From Chrysogorgia sp. JL179-B06 (lineage: Eukaryota > Cnidaria > Anthozoa > Scleralcyonacea > Chrysogorgiidae): a DNA stretch of 64,000 nucleotides. The notes beneath the pieces were generated by a model. It saw only the letters and a list, made by a program, of their open reading frames with translations. It was not told where the DNA came from and did not search any database. The stretch is from NCBI GenBank assembly GCA_035772405.1, contig JAYKKM010000339.1:1118001-1182000 (forward strand), read 5' to 3'. Of this stretch, positions 13,900-30,443 are shown piece by piece. Position 1 is the first letter of the stretch. Each line of letters starts with the position of its first letter. The translations under genes were made by a program, and so were the position numbers.

Positions 13900-16800
13900 T
13901 AACATATATATTAGAATATAATTTTATGTTTGTGAAGTTAAATAATGCATGACATAAGTAAAATGCTTTATGTTATAACATAATACATGATAACAAACCT
14001 TGAAATTTGGATGACTCAGTATGGCTCTCACAATTGCTGTTCCAGTATTTATTCCTTCCACAATGATACTGTTCCCTCTTAAACCCTGAAATATGAATAA
14101 ACAATAAAGTCATGGCATGTTCTTTTCTTAACACAATGTGATTGCTAAATCATTCAATGTTTACCTTTGCTTCAAGTTCGTAAATGGCAACTGATGTTTC
14201 GTTTATGGATTCCGCAAATGGTACAATCCTAATTGGTATATATTATAACAGTTATTAGCAATACATGTACATACTCTCCTATGATTGACCACCTGGGCTG
14301 GGACAAACTCGAACAATGTAGGTTAAAGTGCCCATGACCCCAAATACGATATTAGTAATATAGATTCTACATGAAGTGAATATTTTATGATTTGAGCTTT
14401 GCATTGATGTTTTATAAAGATTTATTTGTCCGAAATGCTAATGAGTGTGACGTCATTTACGGCATCATTTCGGATACAATATTCTACTGTTAAAGCAAAT
14501 TAATCTAACTCAAACGTTCATGATGTACTTGACCACTATAGTAAAGATTTTATCAACTTTTTCACTCAAATCCTCAACCAGTCTATCACACGGAAAACAG
14601 AAAAGAAAGCCAAATGTCGTAAATGATGTCACATCATTAGAATTTCAGTTGAAACAAACCTTTCTAGAACAACAAGGCAAAGCTCAAATCATAAAATATT
14701 TTGGCATTCAACTTTTCACTTCATGTAGAATATATATCAGTAATATCGTATTTGGGGTCATGGGCACTTTAATGCATCAAGCCACCATGTTCTACAAGAT
14801 CCATCAAGGTCTTGTAGGTATCAGTTTCCCTGACGAGGTGTACTGTCCTCAAGATTGCCAAACACGATCGAGATGATTCAACGCAGAGCTGCTAGGTTCA
14901 CTCAAAACGACTATTCTAGAACTAGCCATGTTTCTCCTATGATAGACCACCTGGGCTGGGACACACTCGAACAACGTAGGTTAATTACTGCATCAAGCCA
15001 CCATGTCGTACAAGATCAATCAAGGTCTTGTAGGTATCAGTTTCCCTGACGAGGTGTGTCCTTTAAATAGAGTATCAAATGGAATCACATTCCATTCAAC
15101 AATCTCTCCTTTGTACCTAGCATTCCAAGTTTCAAAACACTTGCTATTCCTGCAATTAAGTCACTCAGTCTTCCATCAAATTAAGTCACTCAGTCATCAA
15201 ACTTATTTTTGTTTGTTTGTTTTGTCTCCTAGTATAGTGTAATACTGATTTAGGAGTATTTCATTAAAGCATTCAGGAGGAATGGTTTTGGGAAATACAA
15301 TAAAGTTGATTTAAACTGTGAGCATATGTGTCGTTGATTACTACAATGCAAGATATTAAGATTTATAACAATCTTCTAGCTTAAGCAAAGAACTAGAAGA
15401 TAATGTTAGAGTAACCAAAGGCATATACTATGCATATACCTCAGTATAGAAGAAGCTTCAATTGAGCCAGCAACAGTAACAAGTTCCCAATCAAATACAA
15501 GACCATCCAAAGATGAGAATAGATTACCTAAAAGATGTTAGAAACAATGACAGGGGACTGACAAAATGCTGATTGATTGACAGATGGTAAATCTTAGTAT
15601 GGTATAGTATAGTATGGTATGGTATAGTATAGTATAGTATAGTATAGTATAGTATGGTATGGTATGGTATGGTATAGCATATAGTATATAGTATATAGTA
15701 TATAGTATATAGTATAGTATAGTATAGTATAGTATAGTATAGTATAGTATAGTATAGTATAGTATAGTATTATATAGTATAGTATAGTATAGTATAGTAC
15801 AATACAATGTAGTTCATTATGTACACTACAATACAGCACAATAGAATACACAATATATATATATATTATCATAACCAACCTGTATCATCATATGCCTGAA
15901 CATCAAGAAGTTCTGGAGACTGTCCTAATAGCAGCTCTCTTGTAGTTGTCGTAATATCAATTCGACTAATACGGTTGACAAACACATCACAACGTAAAAT
16001 ATTCCCTGTAACTAATGAAACAAACATTATAATCACTACGGTCTAGCCTTGATCTTTGCCACGCTTGGGGATTTTACATATCCGTAATATTTGGGTCTTT
16101 CTGAGAAAAATCATAATATATATTGTCAGCTGAAAATTTCATCTTCATGGAATTTTTTGCTGTCAAAGTTACTGGATGTGAATGTCACAAGAGGCATTCC
16201 AAACCAGTTTTCTTTTGTTACTTGCCATAAAAATGCCTCTTGCAACATCACATTAGATAACTTTGACAGCAAGGAGTTAGTGCTGTGCGGCGTTTTTTGT
16301 GCAAACAGGCCAGGGCCGGAGTTGGGTTGTTTTCTTCACGCTCCGGCTGGAAAATCAGAATGACAAAAAATATGACAATTGCGACTAAGCTTTGTTCACA
16401 AATAATGGCAACACTGAATTTGCAGAATGTGCATATGATCTGAAGTCTTGTCTGTTGAGTCAAACCATTTCAGCTACCGCAAACAGCCTGATTAACAGAG
16501 ACGGCAAAGTTAATACTCAGGAATTATTGGTGTCGCCACAAAAACGAATGGCCTGCGTTGACGCGTCTAGCTCTCTCGCATCTTCCTTGTCCACCGTCCT
16601 CTGTCACTTCACAACGATCTTTTCGTTGACGGGGAACATCGTCTCAAAGAAGCGTTGCGCACTCCTTCCAGGCAACATTGGTCGCTTAGCATTCATTAAA
16701 TTTAATTATAAGAAGTTTTAAAAACCGTTGGCAATTTACACTGTCTTGTATTTCGTTATTTGTATTTTGTAGTAGCATAACTTATTCGGTTCTATAAAGT

Positions 16801-19800
16801 TTTGCTCATTTCTGGCATTTCTAGTTGTAGCATTACATTTGCTTGAGTTGAGTCGCTTGACAGTTTTACGACTTTCACCGAGAAAAGACCCTGGGGACAA
16901 ATTTGATGCGAATAATATCCAGTTGGACTTTATCCCCAGCAAACCGGAGTTTGCACACCTCTGCAAGAAGTCCATGAAGATGAAATTTTCGGCTGACAAG
17001 ATATTTTATGATTTTGCTCAGGAAGACCTAAATATTACGAATATGTAAAATCCCCAAACGTGAGACAGGTACTTTAAACAAACATTTTTATATGCCAGCA
17101 TGACAATCATAAGAGATTTTTCTTTCACCTTTTTCCTTTGCAATAATAATTGCTGTTTCTTTTTGTAAGTAGGATGATTGTGAAGTGACTAATGTTCCTG
17201 AAGAACATGGATCTTCATCATCACCTAAAAATAGATTGTTATTTTGATATATTATTATTATTAGATAAAAAAGTAGAGTGCTACATGGGTGGTGAACTGT
17301 TGAGATTTTTAGGAGATTGCGGAAGGAAATGTCACTGGTCTGAACTGGAATAACTGCTTGAAAAATGGGTACAAGAAACCAAATAATGTTGCAAGCCAAA
17401 GCATTGGCTAAGAAGAGCAAGATTGTTGGCTTCACAGGGAAGAAAAGTTGGTGCAGTTGCTTTATGAAAAGGCACACAAACTCTCACACACACACAACAG
17501 ACAGAAGATGAAAACAGAAGCTTCCCTCAGACCTTCAAGAGAAAATAACCCATTTCCAGTCATTTGTAATCAATCTTCATTTGCTAAATACTGTTTGACA
17601 TATAATTTTCCATATTATGATATACTATATCGTAAAATAACAATTTTTTGGTGAAAAGTAAGGAGTCATTTATATACGAGGTTGTATAAAAACATTGTTT
17701 AATAGAACCGCTGTTCAAAATATGTTTGATAAGCTCACTTACTCACCCGCACACCCACCAAAATTTGTTGTGGCCACGCCCACCAAAATTTTTGGACGGC
17801 CAGTTTTTAAATCCTGGCTAAACGTCTGTTTTCGAGACAATGAAATGGAACTCAAATTTGAAAATTCTATATACATGGTTGCTTGCCAACATCATTTACT
17901 TTACATCCAGTGGTCCCACTAGAGAGTTAGGACTACCTACTAATAGCAAACCATCGTCCCGGTATAGCCCCATGTTTTCTTTGCCCAAATCCAATGTAAG
18001 GGGTGGGATGCACCCTTCAGTGAAAAGGAACAAACACTCAACCACAAACCACCCCACTCCACCACACCCCAAACCACCCCACTCCACCACACCCCAAACC
18101 ATCCCACTATACCCAAACCACCCCACCCTAATCCACCACACCCCAAACCACCCCACTACACCCCCAAACTACCCCACTACACCCCAAACTACCCCACTAC
18201 ACCCCAAACCACCCCACTACACCCCAATCCACCACACCCACAAACCACCACACCACTTTGCAGTTATATTTTTCCTCTATTCTACTCAGCAAGAAGTTTA
18301 AAGGGTATATGTAACGAAAATTGAGATGACTTTTTTATTGATTTATTTGAGTGAACTCCTAAAACGATAAAGAATGGCTTTTTGCAGTTCTTTCATATCT
18401 TATCACGTTCTTGCGTAATATGACCTATGACGTCACAAGCTGTACCCACCATTATGACCAATCTGCAAATGAAGCATATCTTCAAAACTATTGAATAAAA
18501 TTGCTTGAAACTTTGCACAAGTATACAGTTCACTAAATTGAATATCCCATGTCAACTTTATCGTTGCCATAGTGACAGATTAGTTACCAGACTCCTTTCT
18601 ACCTGAATAAAAAAATTCTATTTTCTAGCACACCCTGCAAAAATTATTATTTGAAGTTGCCCTGTTTTGTTGGCAATGCTATTGAAAATATACTTCACTA
18701 GACCACAGTCAAAAATTGTTTTATAAATGGCAGAAAATAAAGAAATGTTTTAAAGGATGAACGGAGCCTGGGAACTAATCTGTTGCTATGGTAACGATAA
18801 AGTTGAAACGGGCATATTAACTTTAGTGAACTGTATACTTGTGCAAAGTTTCAAGCAATTTTATTTAATAGTTTTGAAAATATGCTTCATTTTCAGATTG
18901 GTCATAATGGTGGGTACAACTTGTGACGTCATAGGTCATAATATACAACCTTGAATAACTCGAGAACGAGATAAGATATGAAAGAACTGTCACAAGTCAT
19001 TCTTTCTCATTTTACGAGTTCTTTCTAATAAATCAATAAAAATTCATCTCAATTTTCGGTTCATATACCCTTTAATGAAAGATTGGACAGCTTAATATAG
19101 CAATTTAAGCCCCCCAATATCAACATATAAATTTTCCTTATTGGTCTGCTGACATTTCTTATAGTACTAGTTGGGAGAAATTGTTTTAAAAACATGTCAG
19201 TTTATCTTTGCTGATCATTTCCTTTATTCTCATTACTTCTATGCTTGGTTAACCATTGATATTATTAGGAGAACATAGAAGTTGATCACTAGGGTTAACC
19301 CTATTAGTTTTAATATTAAGATATTTTCTGATTCTTTATAATATACTAAGCATAAGATGTGTGAAGTTGATAGTCCAGGTTGTTGTAGTCTTGAGAAAGA
19401 CTATTGTTAGTCACCAACAATACGTCAATAACTACAACAACCTGGACGATCAAATATTCACACATCTAAGCAGCATACTAGCAACTACAATGTCAAACCT
19501 GGTCGTTTAGCCTTCGGCAAAACTGGCCTTACATTCGCAATGTTAGGCTTCGAGGAACTCCTGCAAAGGAATAAACACTGGTTAATATCCTCGTAAAGTA
19601 CTGTCCAGTGTACACCCAAAGCACGTGGCAATAGAATTAGAAAATATGAAGATCTCACCATTTATAACAGCCCTCGCTTGCCCAAACGGTGAAGTTTACG
19701 TTAGCTGAACCAGCCGTGGAGTAAGGTAAAAGGATAGATAATACGTTTAATGTAACTGGTTGTTTTTCCGAGTTAATTCCCAAGGTACAAAACGACAAAA

Positions 19801-19828
19801 TAAGAAAACTAATAATACCACACTCCAT
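1175..19828 (-). CDS. NUP210: NUP210 (gp210/POM210) nuclear pore membrane glycoprotein, 5' 23 exons; 3' part off the left edge
   Basis: Encodes the luminal N-terminal 841 residues of the pore-membrane nucleoporin gp210, which rings the nuclear pore inside the perinuclear space. Exons in transcription order: 19828-19659, 19560-19499, 17224-17129, 16011-15880, 15527-15440, 14228-14165, 14085-13999, 13565-13433, 13065-12937, 12297-12238, 11960-11854, 11690-11556, 10792-10643, 9868-9713, 8006-7898, 6745-6650, 5981-5833, 4648-4537, 3764-3705, 3637-3579, 3067-2994, 2889-2777, 1357-1175. All phases are compatible. The start ATG at 19828 precedes a hydrophobic signal peptide (MECGIISFLILSF). Family-typical stretches include NFTVWASEGCYKW, QNGSYHITRTLKSGKT, LVFPWIPITGEHYQYQL, VTVAAYIPLK and RLFDNFTSLHMAW. 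Human NUP210 has about 1,887 residues, so roughly 45% is present; the transmembrane helix is outside. Several donors are weak (exon 2 GTTTGA, exon 9 GTATCC, exon 11 GTACCA, exon 18 GTTCAT). Exon edges were read by eye and chosen by homology and phase. Confidence 0.93.
1585..1988. mobile_element. TTAA foldback MITE, family B, copy 1
   Basis: Long inverted repeat with ends AGGACATTGGCAACAAAA and its complement TTTTGTTGCCAATGTCC. It lies in a NUP210 intron. The flank (AAAAATACTTAAGT...AAGTAAGAGTACTTACG) is also present without the insert near 28020, so that site shows the unoccupied state. Target duplication is TTAA on the left and TCAA (one change) on the right. Confidence 0.85.
2397..2612. repeat. 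tRNA-derived SINE-like element, head-to-head palindrome
   Basis: Two inverted copies of the 3' half of a tRNA-like unit meet at ACCGGCAATCAGA. Each carries a perfect T-arm ACAGG-TTCGATT-CCTGT with the pol III B box GGTTCGATTCC. The outer flanks (GTAGTGAATGTGGGAGAGC and CGATCGTCAAGCTCGTATC) recur at 38060, 38640 and 54000. Confidence 0.8.
3120..3350. repeat. Polypurine GA-rich low-complexity tract
   Basis: Almost pure G/A on the plus strand, between NUP210 exons 20 and 21. The Pro/Ser/Phe-rich open frames on the minus strand here are artefacts of composition. Confidence 0.8.
3828..4220. mobile_element. TTAA MITE, family B, copy 2
   Basis: Bounded by TTAA at 3828-3831 and 4217-4220 with termini AGGACATTGG/CCAATGTCCT. 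It fills most of the intron between NUP210 exons 18 and 19 and abuts a family A element. Confidence 0.88.
4222..4527. mobile_element. TTAA foldback MITE, family A, copy 1, next to NUP210 exon 18
   Basis: Family A has long inverted arms (CATCTTCATGGAG...GATGTGATGTCACAAGAGG and complement) around a short centre. Here it runs between TTAA at 4222 and TTAA at 4524. The right end is 3 bases from the splice donor GTTCAT (4536-4531) of exon 18. Confidence 0.88.
4675..5775. repeat. Purine minisatellite, unit about 17-20 bp
   Basis: About 60 tandem units of the type GTGTAAAGGGAGAGAGGGG, nearly all purine on the plus strand. It fills the intron between NUP210 exons 17 and 18. Homopurine arrays of this kind can form triplex structures and often stay variable. 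Confidence 0.93.
6095..6580. mobile_element. Foldback element
   Basis: Left arm GAAAATGGCCCTGGGATCG and nearby ACCTCGTTCCC reappear inverted on the right as CGATCCCAGGACCATTTTC and GGGTACGAGGT. The centre is AT-rich with no coding sequence. It lies between NUP210 exons 16 and 17. Confidence 0.65.
6945..7135. repeat. Dispersed repeat (GTAGAGTCTGGCTGC family), copy 1
   Basis: About 165 bp containing AGCGGACAAACAAACCAAATT and GACGTCATCTCGACGGAGCG; an inverted copy is at 29535-29705. No coding content. Confidence 0.8.
7210..7322. repeat. Short tandem repeat, GAGACGTTACGCTAACTTAG type
   Basis: Four or five degenerate 20-21-bp units. The motif GTTACGCTA also builds the larger array at 10995-11470 in the same gene. 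Confidence 0.75.
7395..7752. mobile_element. TTAA MITE, family C, truncated copy
   Basis: Carries the family C landmarks TTTCGTCACACATGCATAAT, AACACCAAACTTCTTGATT (as complement) and the end TTGAGGTT...ACTTTAA, but the left quarter is missing. It lies between NUP210 exons 15 and 16. Confidence 0.75.
8040..8245. repeat. Dispersed repeat (GTACTAGTTGGGAGAAGTTG family), copy 1
   Basis: About 190 bp shared with 19110-19300 and, inverted, with parts of 48535-48660 and 52165-52350. It includes TTCTTATAGTACTAGTTGGG and GGTTAACCATTGATATTATT. Confidence 0.75.
8411..8674 (+). pseudogene. Retroelement GIY-YIG endonuclease C-terminal fragment (Penelope-like type)
   Basis: Open frame from YGAIGETGRRLSDRFAEHLR through KPVAHHFNS to RLIFKLGATHPLGLNERF and a stop at 8672. 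This is the tail of the GIY-YIG endonuclease domain found in Penelope-like retroelements. Upstream the frame is broken by a stop and no reverse transcriptase is next to it, so it is a dead scrap in a NUP210 intron. Confidence 0.7.
8860..9560. repeat. Direct repeat pair around the retroelement tail
   Basis: About 140 bp at 8876-9010 (TTAGTTTGTTTAATCGCTGG, CTTGGCAGTTTACCACC, CACTGTCTACGCAGCACTC) recurs at 9377-9510 in the same direction. Between them, GAGCAAGGTCCATAACGGTG is duplicated at 9166 and 9248. These could be retroelement 3'/LTR-like flanks; no gene was seen. Confidence 0.7.
10010..10612. repeat. 10-bp tandem repeat (CTCTAATGTA)n
   Basis: About 57 near-perfect decamers with blocks of the CTCTAATGCA variant, ending in an ACTCC run. 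It sits 30 bp past the 3' end of NUP210 exon 13 within the following intron. Confidence 0.95.
10995..11470. repeat. Degenerate ~20-bp tandem repeat (GTTGTAAGACGTTACGCTAC)
   Basis: More than 20 imperfect units in the intron between NUP210 exons 12 and 13. Variation is high, so the array is older than the decamer array next door. Confidence 0.88.
12015..12172. mobile_element. Foldback element, GTGTGAAGTTGATCG family, copy 1
   Basis: Ends ATTAGATGTGTGAAGTTGAT and complement, with arms GTCTTGAGAAAGACTATTG. Other copies are at 19358, 27388, 35245, 41695 (rearranged) and 49595. Non-coding. It is often preceded by GGTTTGAACCTAGGAGTATC. Confidence 0.85.
12353..12833. mobile_element. TTAA MITE, family B, copy 3 (longest)
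   Basis: About 480 bp between TTAA at 12353 and 12830. It includes a central loop (GTTCATTATCATGAGGA, AAGTAAATTTGTGGAACAAA) that shorter copies lack. It lies between NUP210 exons 9 and 10. Confidence 0.9.
13195..13385 (+). repeat. SINE-like fragment
   Basis: Contains GGGTCTTCTCGGATAACGAC and CTTAAATCGTAGGCCC, which resembles the central domain of SINEs widespread in marine invertebrates (from memory, not searched). It is flanked by splice-like AG/GT signals on the minus strand but does not fit the NUP210 phase. Confidence 0.4.
13608..13900. repeat. Microsatellites (GACAGAGATT)n and (GACA)n, duplicated segment
   Basis: Two (GACA)n blocks, each followed by the same unique sequence TAACATATATATTAGAATA...GTTTGTGAAGTTAAATAA. 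A unit of about 170 bp has therefore been duplicated. It lies just upstream of NUP210 exon 8. Confidence 0.9.
14262..15062 (+). pseudogene. Two tandem LINE reverse-transcriptase tail fragments
   Basis: At 14855-15060 the frame reads IEMIQRRAARFTQNDYSRTS, MIDHLGWDTLEQRR and then a frame-shifted YKIN/QGLVGI, typical of the C-terminus of LINE ORF2. A second partial copy (14275-14325 plus 14773-14840) is split by a TTAA element. Both are dead and lie between NUP210 exons 5 and 6. Confidence 0.75.
14323..14772. mobile_element. TTAA MITE, family G, inserted in the LINE fragment
   Basis: Termini AAAGTGCCCATGACCCCAAA and complement, flanked by TTAA. The LINE sequence continues on both sides, and the neighbouring LINE copy at about 14980 has no insertion (GTAGGTTAATTACTGCATC). 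Confidence 0.88.
15595..15815. repeat. Microsatellite (TAGTA)n
   Basis: Pentamer TATAG/TATGG array with a short TATAGTA variation in the middle. It lies between NUP210 exons 4 and 5. The Tyr/Ile-rich frames are artefacts. Confidence 0.93.
16047..17077. mobile_element. TTAA MITE, family A, copy 2, split by a ~690-bp insertion
   Basis: Left part 16047-16271 and right part about 16966-17077 are the two arms of family A. Between them is unrelated, more GC-rich sequence (GGCCAGGGCCGGAGTTGGG) that I cannot identify. The composite lies in the intron between NUP210 exons 3 and 4. Confidence 0.8.
18035..18260. repeat. Minisatellite (CCCCAAACCACCCCACTACA)n
   Basis: About 11 units of 18-24 bp, C/A-rich, in NUP210 intron 2. 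Open frames on both strands are artefacts. Confidence 0.9.
18298..19075. mobile_element. TTAA foldback MITE, family E
   Basis: About 780 bp between TTAA at 18298 and 19072, with arms AAAGGGTATATGTAACGAAAA and complement. The internal motif GAACTCCTAAAACGATAAAG is related to the core of families B and C. It lies in NUP210 intron 2. Confidence 0.88.
19110..19470. repeat. Dispersed repeat copy 2 followed by a GTGTGAAGTTGAT foldback copy
   Basis: 19110-19300 matches 8040-8245. 19358-19470 is a shortened foldback of the family at 12015. It lies in NUP210 intron 2, ending 29 bp from exon 2. Confidence 0.75.
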
Positions 19829-20114
19829 TGCCGCTATAATTCGAGAACAAATACTAAAACGTGTATTACACCAAGTATAACCCATACGCATTTCCGGAAA
19901 TCGAAATATTTCCGACAACAGCCAGTATTTTTTCGCAGAAATTTACGAAAATTATTTGAAATTGGTACCAAAAAGCAACAAAGACAACAACTACTCTTTA
20001 TGGAAGTTATTTTTTATTTCATTTTAATAGTTTGCAATGTATTTAAAACAGATTTTGTGTCGTAACTTAAATTTTACTGCAATAGCAGTAAATCCAAACA
20101 GAGGGCGGCAATTA
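19829..20114. promoter_or_regulatory. NUP210 5' region / left half of a divergent promoter region
   Basis: Sequence upstream of the NUP210 start codon. No clear TATA box or CpG-rich core could be fixed by eye. It should hold the NUP210 transcription start by position only. Confidence 0.35.
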
Positions 20115-21132
20115 ATAGAATAGAATAGAATAGAATAGAATAGAATAGAATAGAATGGAATGGGATGGAATGGGATGGGATGGGATGGGATGGAATGGAA
20201 TAGAATAGAATAGAATAGAATAGAATAGAATAGAATAGAATAGAATAGAATAGAATAGAATAGAATAAAATAGAATAGAATGGAATGGAATGGAATGGAA
20301 TGGAATGGGATGGGATGGGATGGGATGGAATAGAATAGAATAGAATAGAATAGAATAGAATAGAATAGAATAGAATAAAATAGGATAGAATGGAATGGAA
20401 TGGGATGGGATGGGATGGGATGGAATAGAATAGAATAGAATAGAATAGAATAGAATAGAGTAGAGTAGAATAGAATAGAATAGAATAGAGTGGAATGGAA
20501 TGGAATGGAATGGAATGGAATGGGATGGGATGGGATGGGATGGGATGGGATGGAATGGAATGGAATGGAATGGGATGGGATGGGATGAGATGGGATAGAA
20601 TAGAATAGGATAGGATGGAATGGAATGGGATAGAATAGAATGGAATGGAATGGAATGGAATGGAATGGGATGGGATGGGATGGGATGGGATAGGATAGAA
20701 TAGAATAGAATAGAATAGAATAGAATAGAATAGAATAGAATAGAATAGAATAGAATAGAATAGAATAGAATAGGATAGAATAGAATGGAATGGAATGGAA
20801 TGGAATGGAATGGGATAGGATAGAATAGAATAGAATAGAATGGAATGGAATGGGATGGGATGGGATAGGATAGAATAGAATAGAATAGGATAGAATGGAA
20901 TGGGATGGGATAGGATAGAATAGAATAGAATGGAATGGAATGGGATGGGATGGGATGGAATAGAATAGAATAGAATAGAATGGAATGGAATGGAATGGGA
21001 TGGGATGGGATGGGATAGAATGGAATGGAATGGAATAGAATAGAATAGAATAGAATAGAATAGAATAGAATAGAATAGAATAGAATAGAATAGAATAGAA
21101 TAGAATAGAATAGAATAAAATAGAATAGAATT
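20115..21132. repeat. 1-kb pentanucleotide array TAGAA / TGGAA / TGGGA
   Basis: About 200 consecutive pentamers. Blocks of TAGAA grade into TGGAA, then TGGGA, and back, many times. It occupies most of the gap between the NUP210 and YIPF3 start codons. Long Ser/Ile/Pro frames (up to 444 codons on the minus strand) are a by-product of the 5-bp period. Confidence 0.97.
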
Positions 21133-21230
21133 TGATTCACAAATTTCCGAGTTCCGACAGTTTGGCGAATATTTACGACTTTCAAGAGTGACCGCTGTCC
21201 AAGGTTGACGTGGCAGAAAAAAACACAAAA
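21133..21230 (+). promoter_or_regulatory. YIPF3 5' leader
   Basis: About 100 bp of unique sequence between the pentamer array and the YIPF3 ATG at 21231, so the core promoter and leader must lie here or inside the array. Position-based inference only. Confidence 0.35.
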
Positions 21231-28403
<7,173 letters not shown>

Positions 28404-28524
28404 GTAAATTTCACACTAAACGCTGCTTAAACCACCTTTCATTTGATATCTTTTCAGGTTTTTCCGTGGTTTGAGATGTGGTTCCTCTTTGCAGTTGCAG
28501 TTAGCATTGTGCATACAAGCCACC

Positions 28525-28860
28525 GTCCTACCTTATCCTATCCCTTCTTATCCTACCTTATCCTACCCTACCCCATCTTATCCTATCTAATCCTATCCGA
28601 TCACATCCTGTCCTATCTTTTCATATCCCATCCTATCCTGTTTTATCCTCTCCCATCCTATCATGTTTTATCCAGTCCTATCCCATCCCATCCTGTATTA
28701 TCCTCTCCCATCCTATCCTGTTCTATCCCGTTTTATCCCATCCTATCCTGTATTATCCTATCCTATTTCATCCTCTCGTATCCCGTTTTATCCCGTTCTA
28801 TCCCGTCCTATCCCGTTTTATCCCGTCCTATCCCGTTTTATCCCGTCCTATCCCTTGTTG
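28525..28860. repeat. (TCCTATCCCGTTT)-type microsatellite
   Basis: Degenerate 5-bp TCCTA/TCCCG array downstream of the YIPF3 stop codon. No gene was seen in it. Confidence 0.9.
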
Positions 28861-29049
28861 ACCATTACTAATAAGAAAGTTTTCATCCCGTGGGGCGTAT
28901 TAAAGTTATTGGTGAATTAGTTGACAGTAGTCGAAAAGGGACAATATAAAAATGTAGCCAGTACGTAGCCGTAGTGGAGAATGTAAAGAATGTGTACATA
29001 TATATTGTATTAGATATATTCAGCAATAGGATTATCCAGCATCATACTT

Positions 29050-29395
29050 ATGACATCACACTGTATAGTAACTTATTGAAAACGCTTATACATTATGTAA
29101 TGAAATCACTTGAAATGCAGGTGCATGTGCGTGGATGTATCCAATGACATCAAATATTCAAATCATCAAACGATTCCATGTGATAATGGTAAAGATATGC
29201 AGAATTTTTCAATAAGTCATTATGCATTGTGATGTCATAAGTATGATCAACAAATCTTAATATCTCAAGAGTGAACTAAGATATGAAAAAGTTGTAAATG
29301 GTTAGTCTTTATAGTTTCAAGAATTTCTTTCAAACAAAAGAGTCTTTGAATTTTTCTGAATTTTTCATTACATAGGCATTTTAATAAGTAACGAG
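29050..29395. mobile_element. TTAA MITE, family D, copy 1 (partial)
   Basis: Shares AAATGCAGGTGCATGTGCG, GTGATGTCATAAGTATGATC and the right end ACATAGGCATTTTAA with the copy at 39832-40442; the left arm is shortened. Confidence 0.78.
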
Positions 29396-29504
29396 GTGGT
29401 AAACTGCCGGGCTTTTTAGGAACGAAATAAGCTCTCTCCAAAACACTGCTTACGCAGCACTCTACTTTTTGAATAAGTGATGTTTTGGCAATAACTAGCG
29501 TTTT

Positions 29505-29820
29505 TGAAGACCTGGGAATTAGGAATGGGTAAAACTTATTTCAATAGCGCTCCGTCGAGATGACGTCAGTACCGATGTTTGTCCGCTTTTACCCATAATT
29601 ATTGCGGCCAACAAAAGAAATAGCTCATTTGCAATAATTTGTGAGTCAAATTTGGTTTGTTTGTCCGCTTTTTGAGCTATTAATAGCAGCCAGACTCTAC
29701 GCTATTCATAACATCAGGCTGGGAAATTCAGTATAACGAATTTGCAAGTGTAAATAGAAATGCAAATGTCTATTGTGGTTTTAGCCTGATGTTATGAATT
29801 GAAATAAGTTTTATCCCGAC
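29505..29820. repeat. Foldback around the GTAGAGTCTGGCTGC repeat, copy 2
   Basis: Outer inverted ends GGGTAAAACTTATTTCAAT / ATTGAAATAAGTTTTATCCC enclose the repeat shared with 6945-7135. Confidence 0.75.
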
Positions 29821-30443
29821 GCAGAACACGTCATTTTGATACGCAGTCGACATTACGAACTGGCTTATTGACTGGTATCCATAATCCCTTGCGCACAGTA
29901 AACCCAGGGTCTTGTCTGCGCTACCCCCTGCGAGGGGGGAGTGTAGATAAGACCCTGGGATATTGAATCTCGTAGAAATAGCAGAAGATATTGTTCCAAA
30001 AAGATTAAGTTTGGTGAAAAGGAAGCTTTTGCGTATAAACATCACAGGTGATTTAAGGTCGCAAAGCATTCTGGACAGTCAATTTCAAGATGGCGGCGCC
30101 CACAAAATCCAGCAAGTGAAATTTCACGTTTTACTCTGCTACAAAAGACCTTTGCTACACTCATATACACTATTTCTACAGCACACCAACCTTTTAGAGT
30201 ATTCAATTTGTATTTTTGACTATTATATCACTTTAATTTTAAAAATAAATATAAAAGACCACTTTGTCCGGTCGGATATGTTTTCCCGGAAGTGGCTTTG
30301 GTATGGAAGCGAGGCTTGGCGCCAAATTTTAAGAGTGACTAGACAAGTTTGTTGCATAATCCGTCATCCCGAAAAGAATGTCTATTCCTTTTCAATTAAA
30401 CTAAAACATACTGTTTATTTACTGCCTCCGAAACACCGTAGCG

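Larger units (their letters stand above)
28404..30443. other. YIPF3-PKMYT1 intergenic region
   Basis: Holds the pyrimidine microsatellite, a family D MITE copy (29050-29395), a palindromic copy of the repeat also at 6945 (29505-29820) and a fragment of the AGGTTGGTGTACTG foldback near 30160-30215. The last 240 bp before the PKMYT1 ATG are unique and should hold its promoter. No further gene was recognised; the open frames here match nothing. Confidence 0.7.

Noticed and set aside
1175..19828. First idea: alpha-2-macroglobulin/complement-like protein, from Ig-like beta-strand patterns
   Set aside because: Exon-by-exon comparison fits NUP210 over 841 codons, including the N-terminal and FPWxPxTG blocks; no thioester motif is present.
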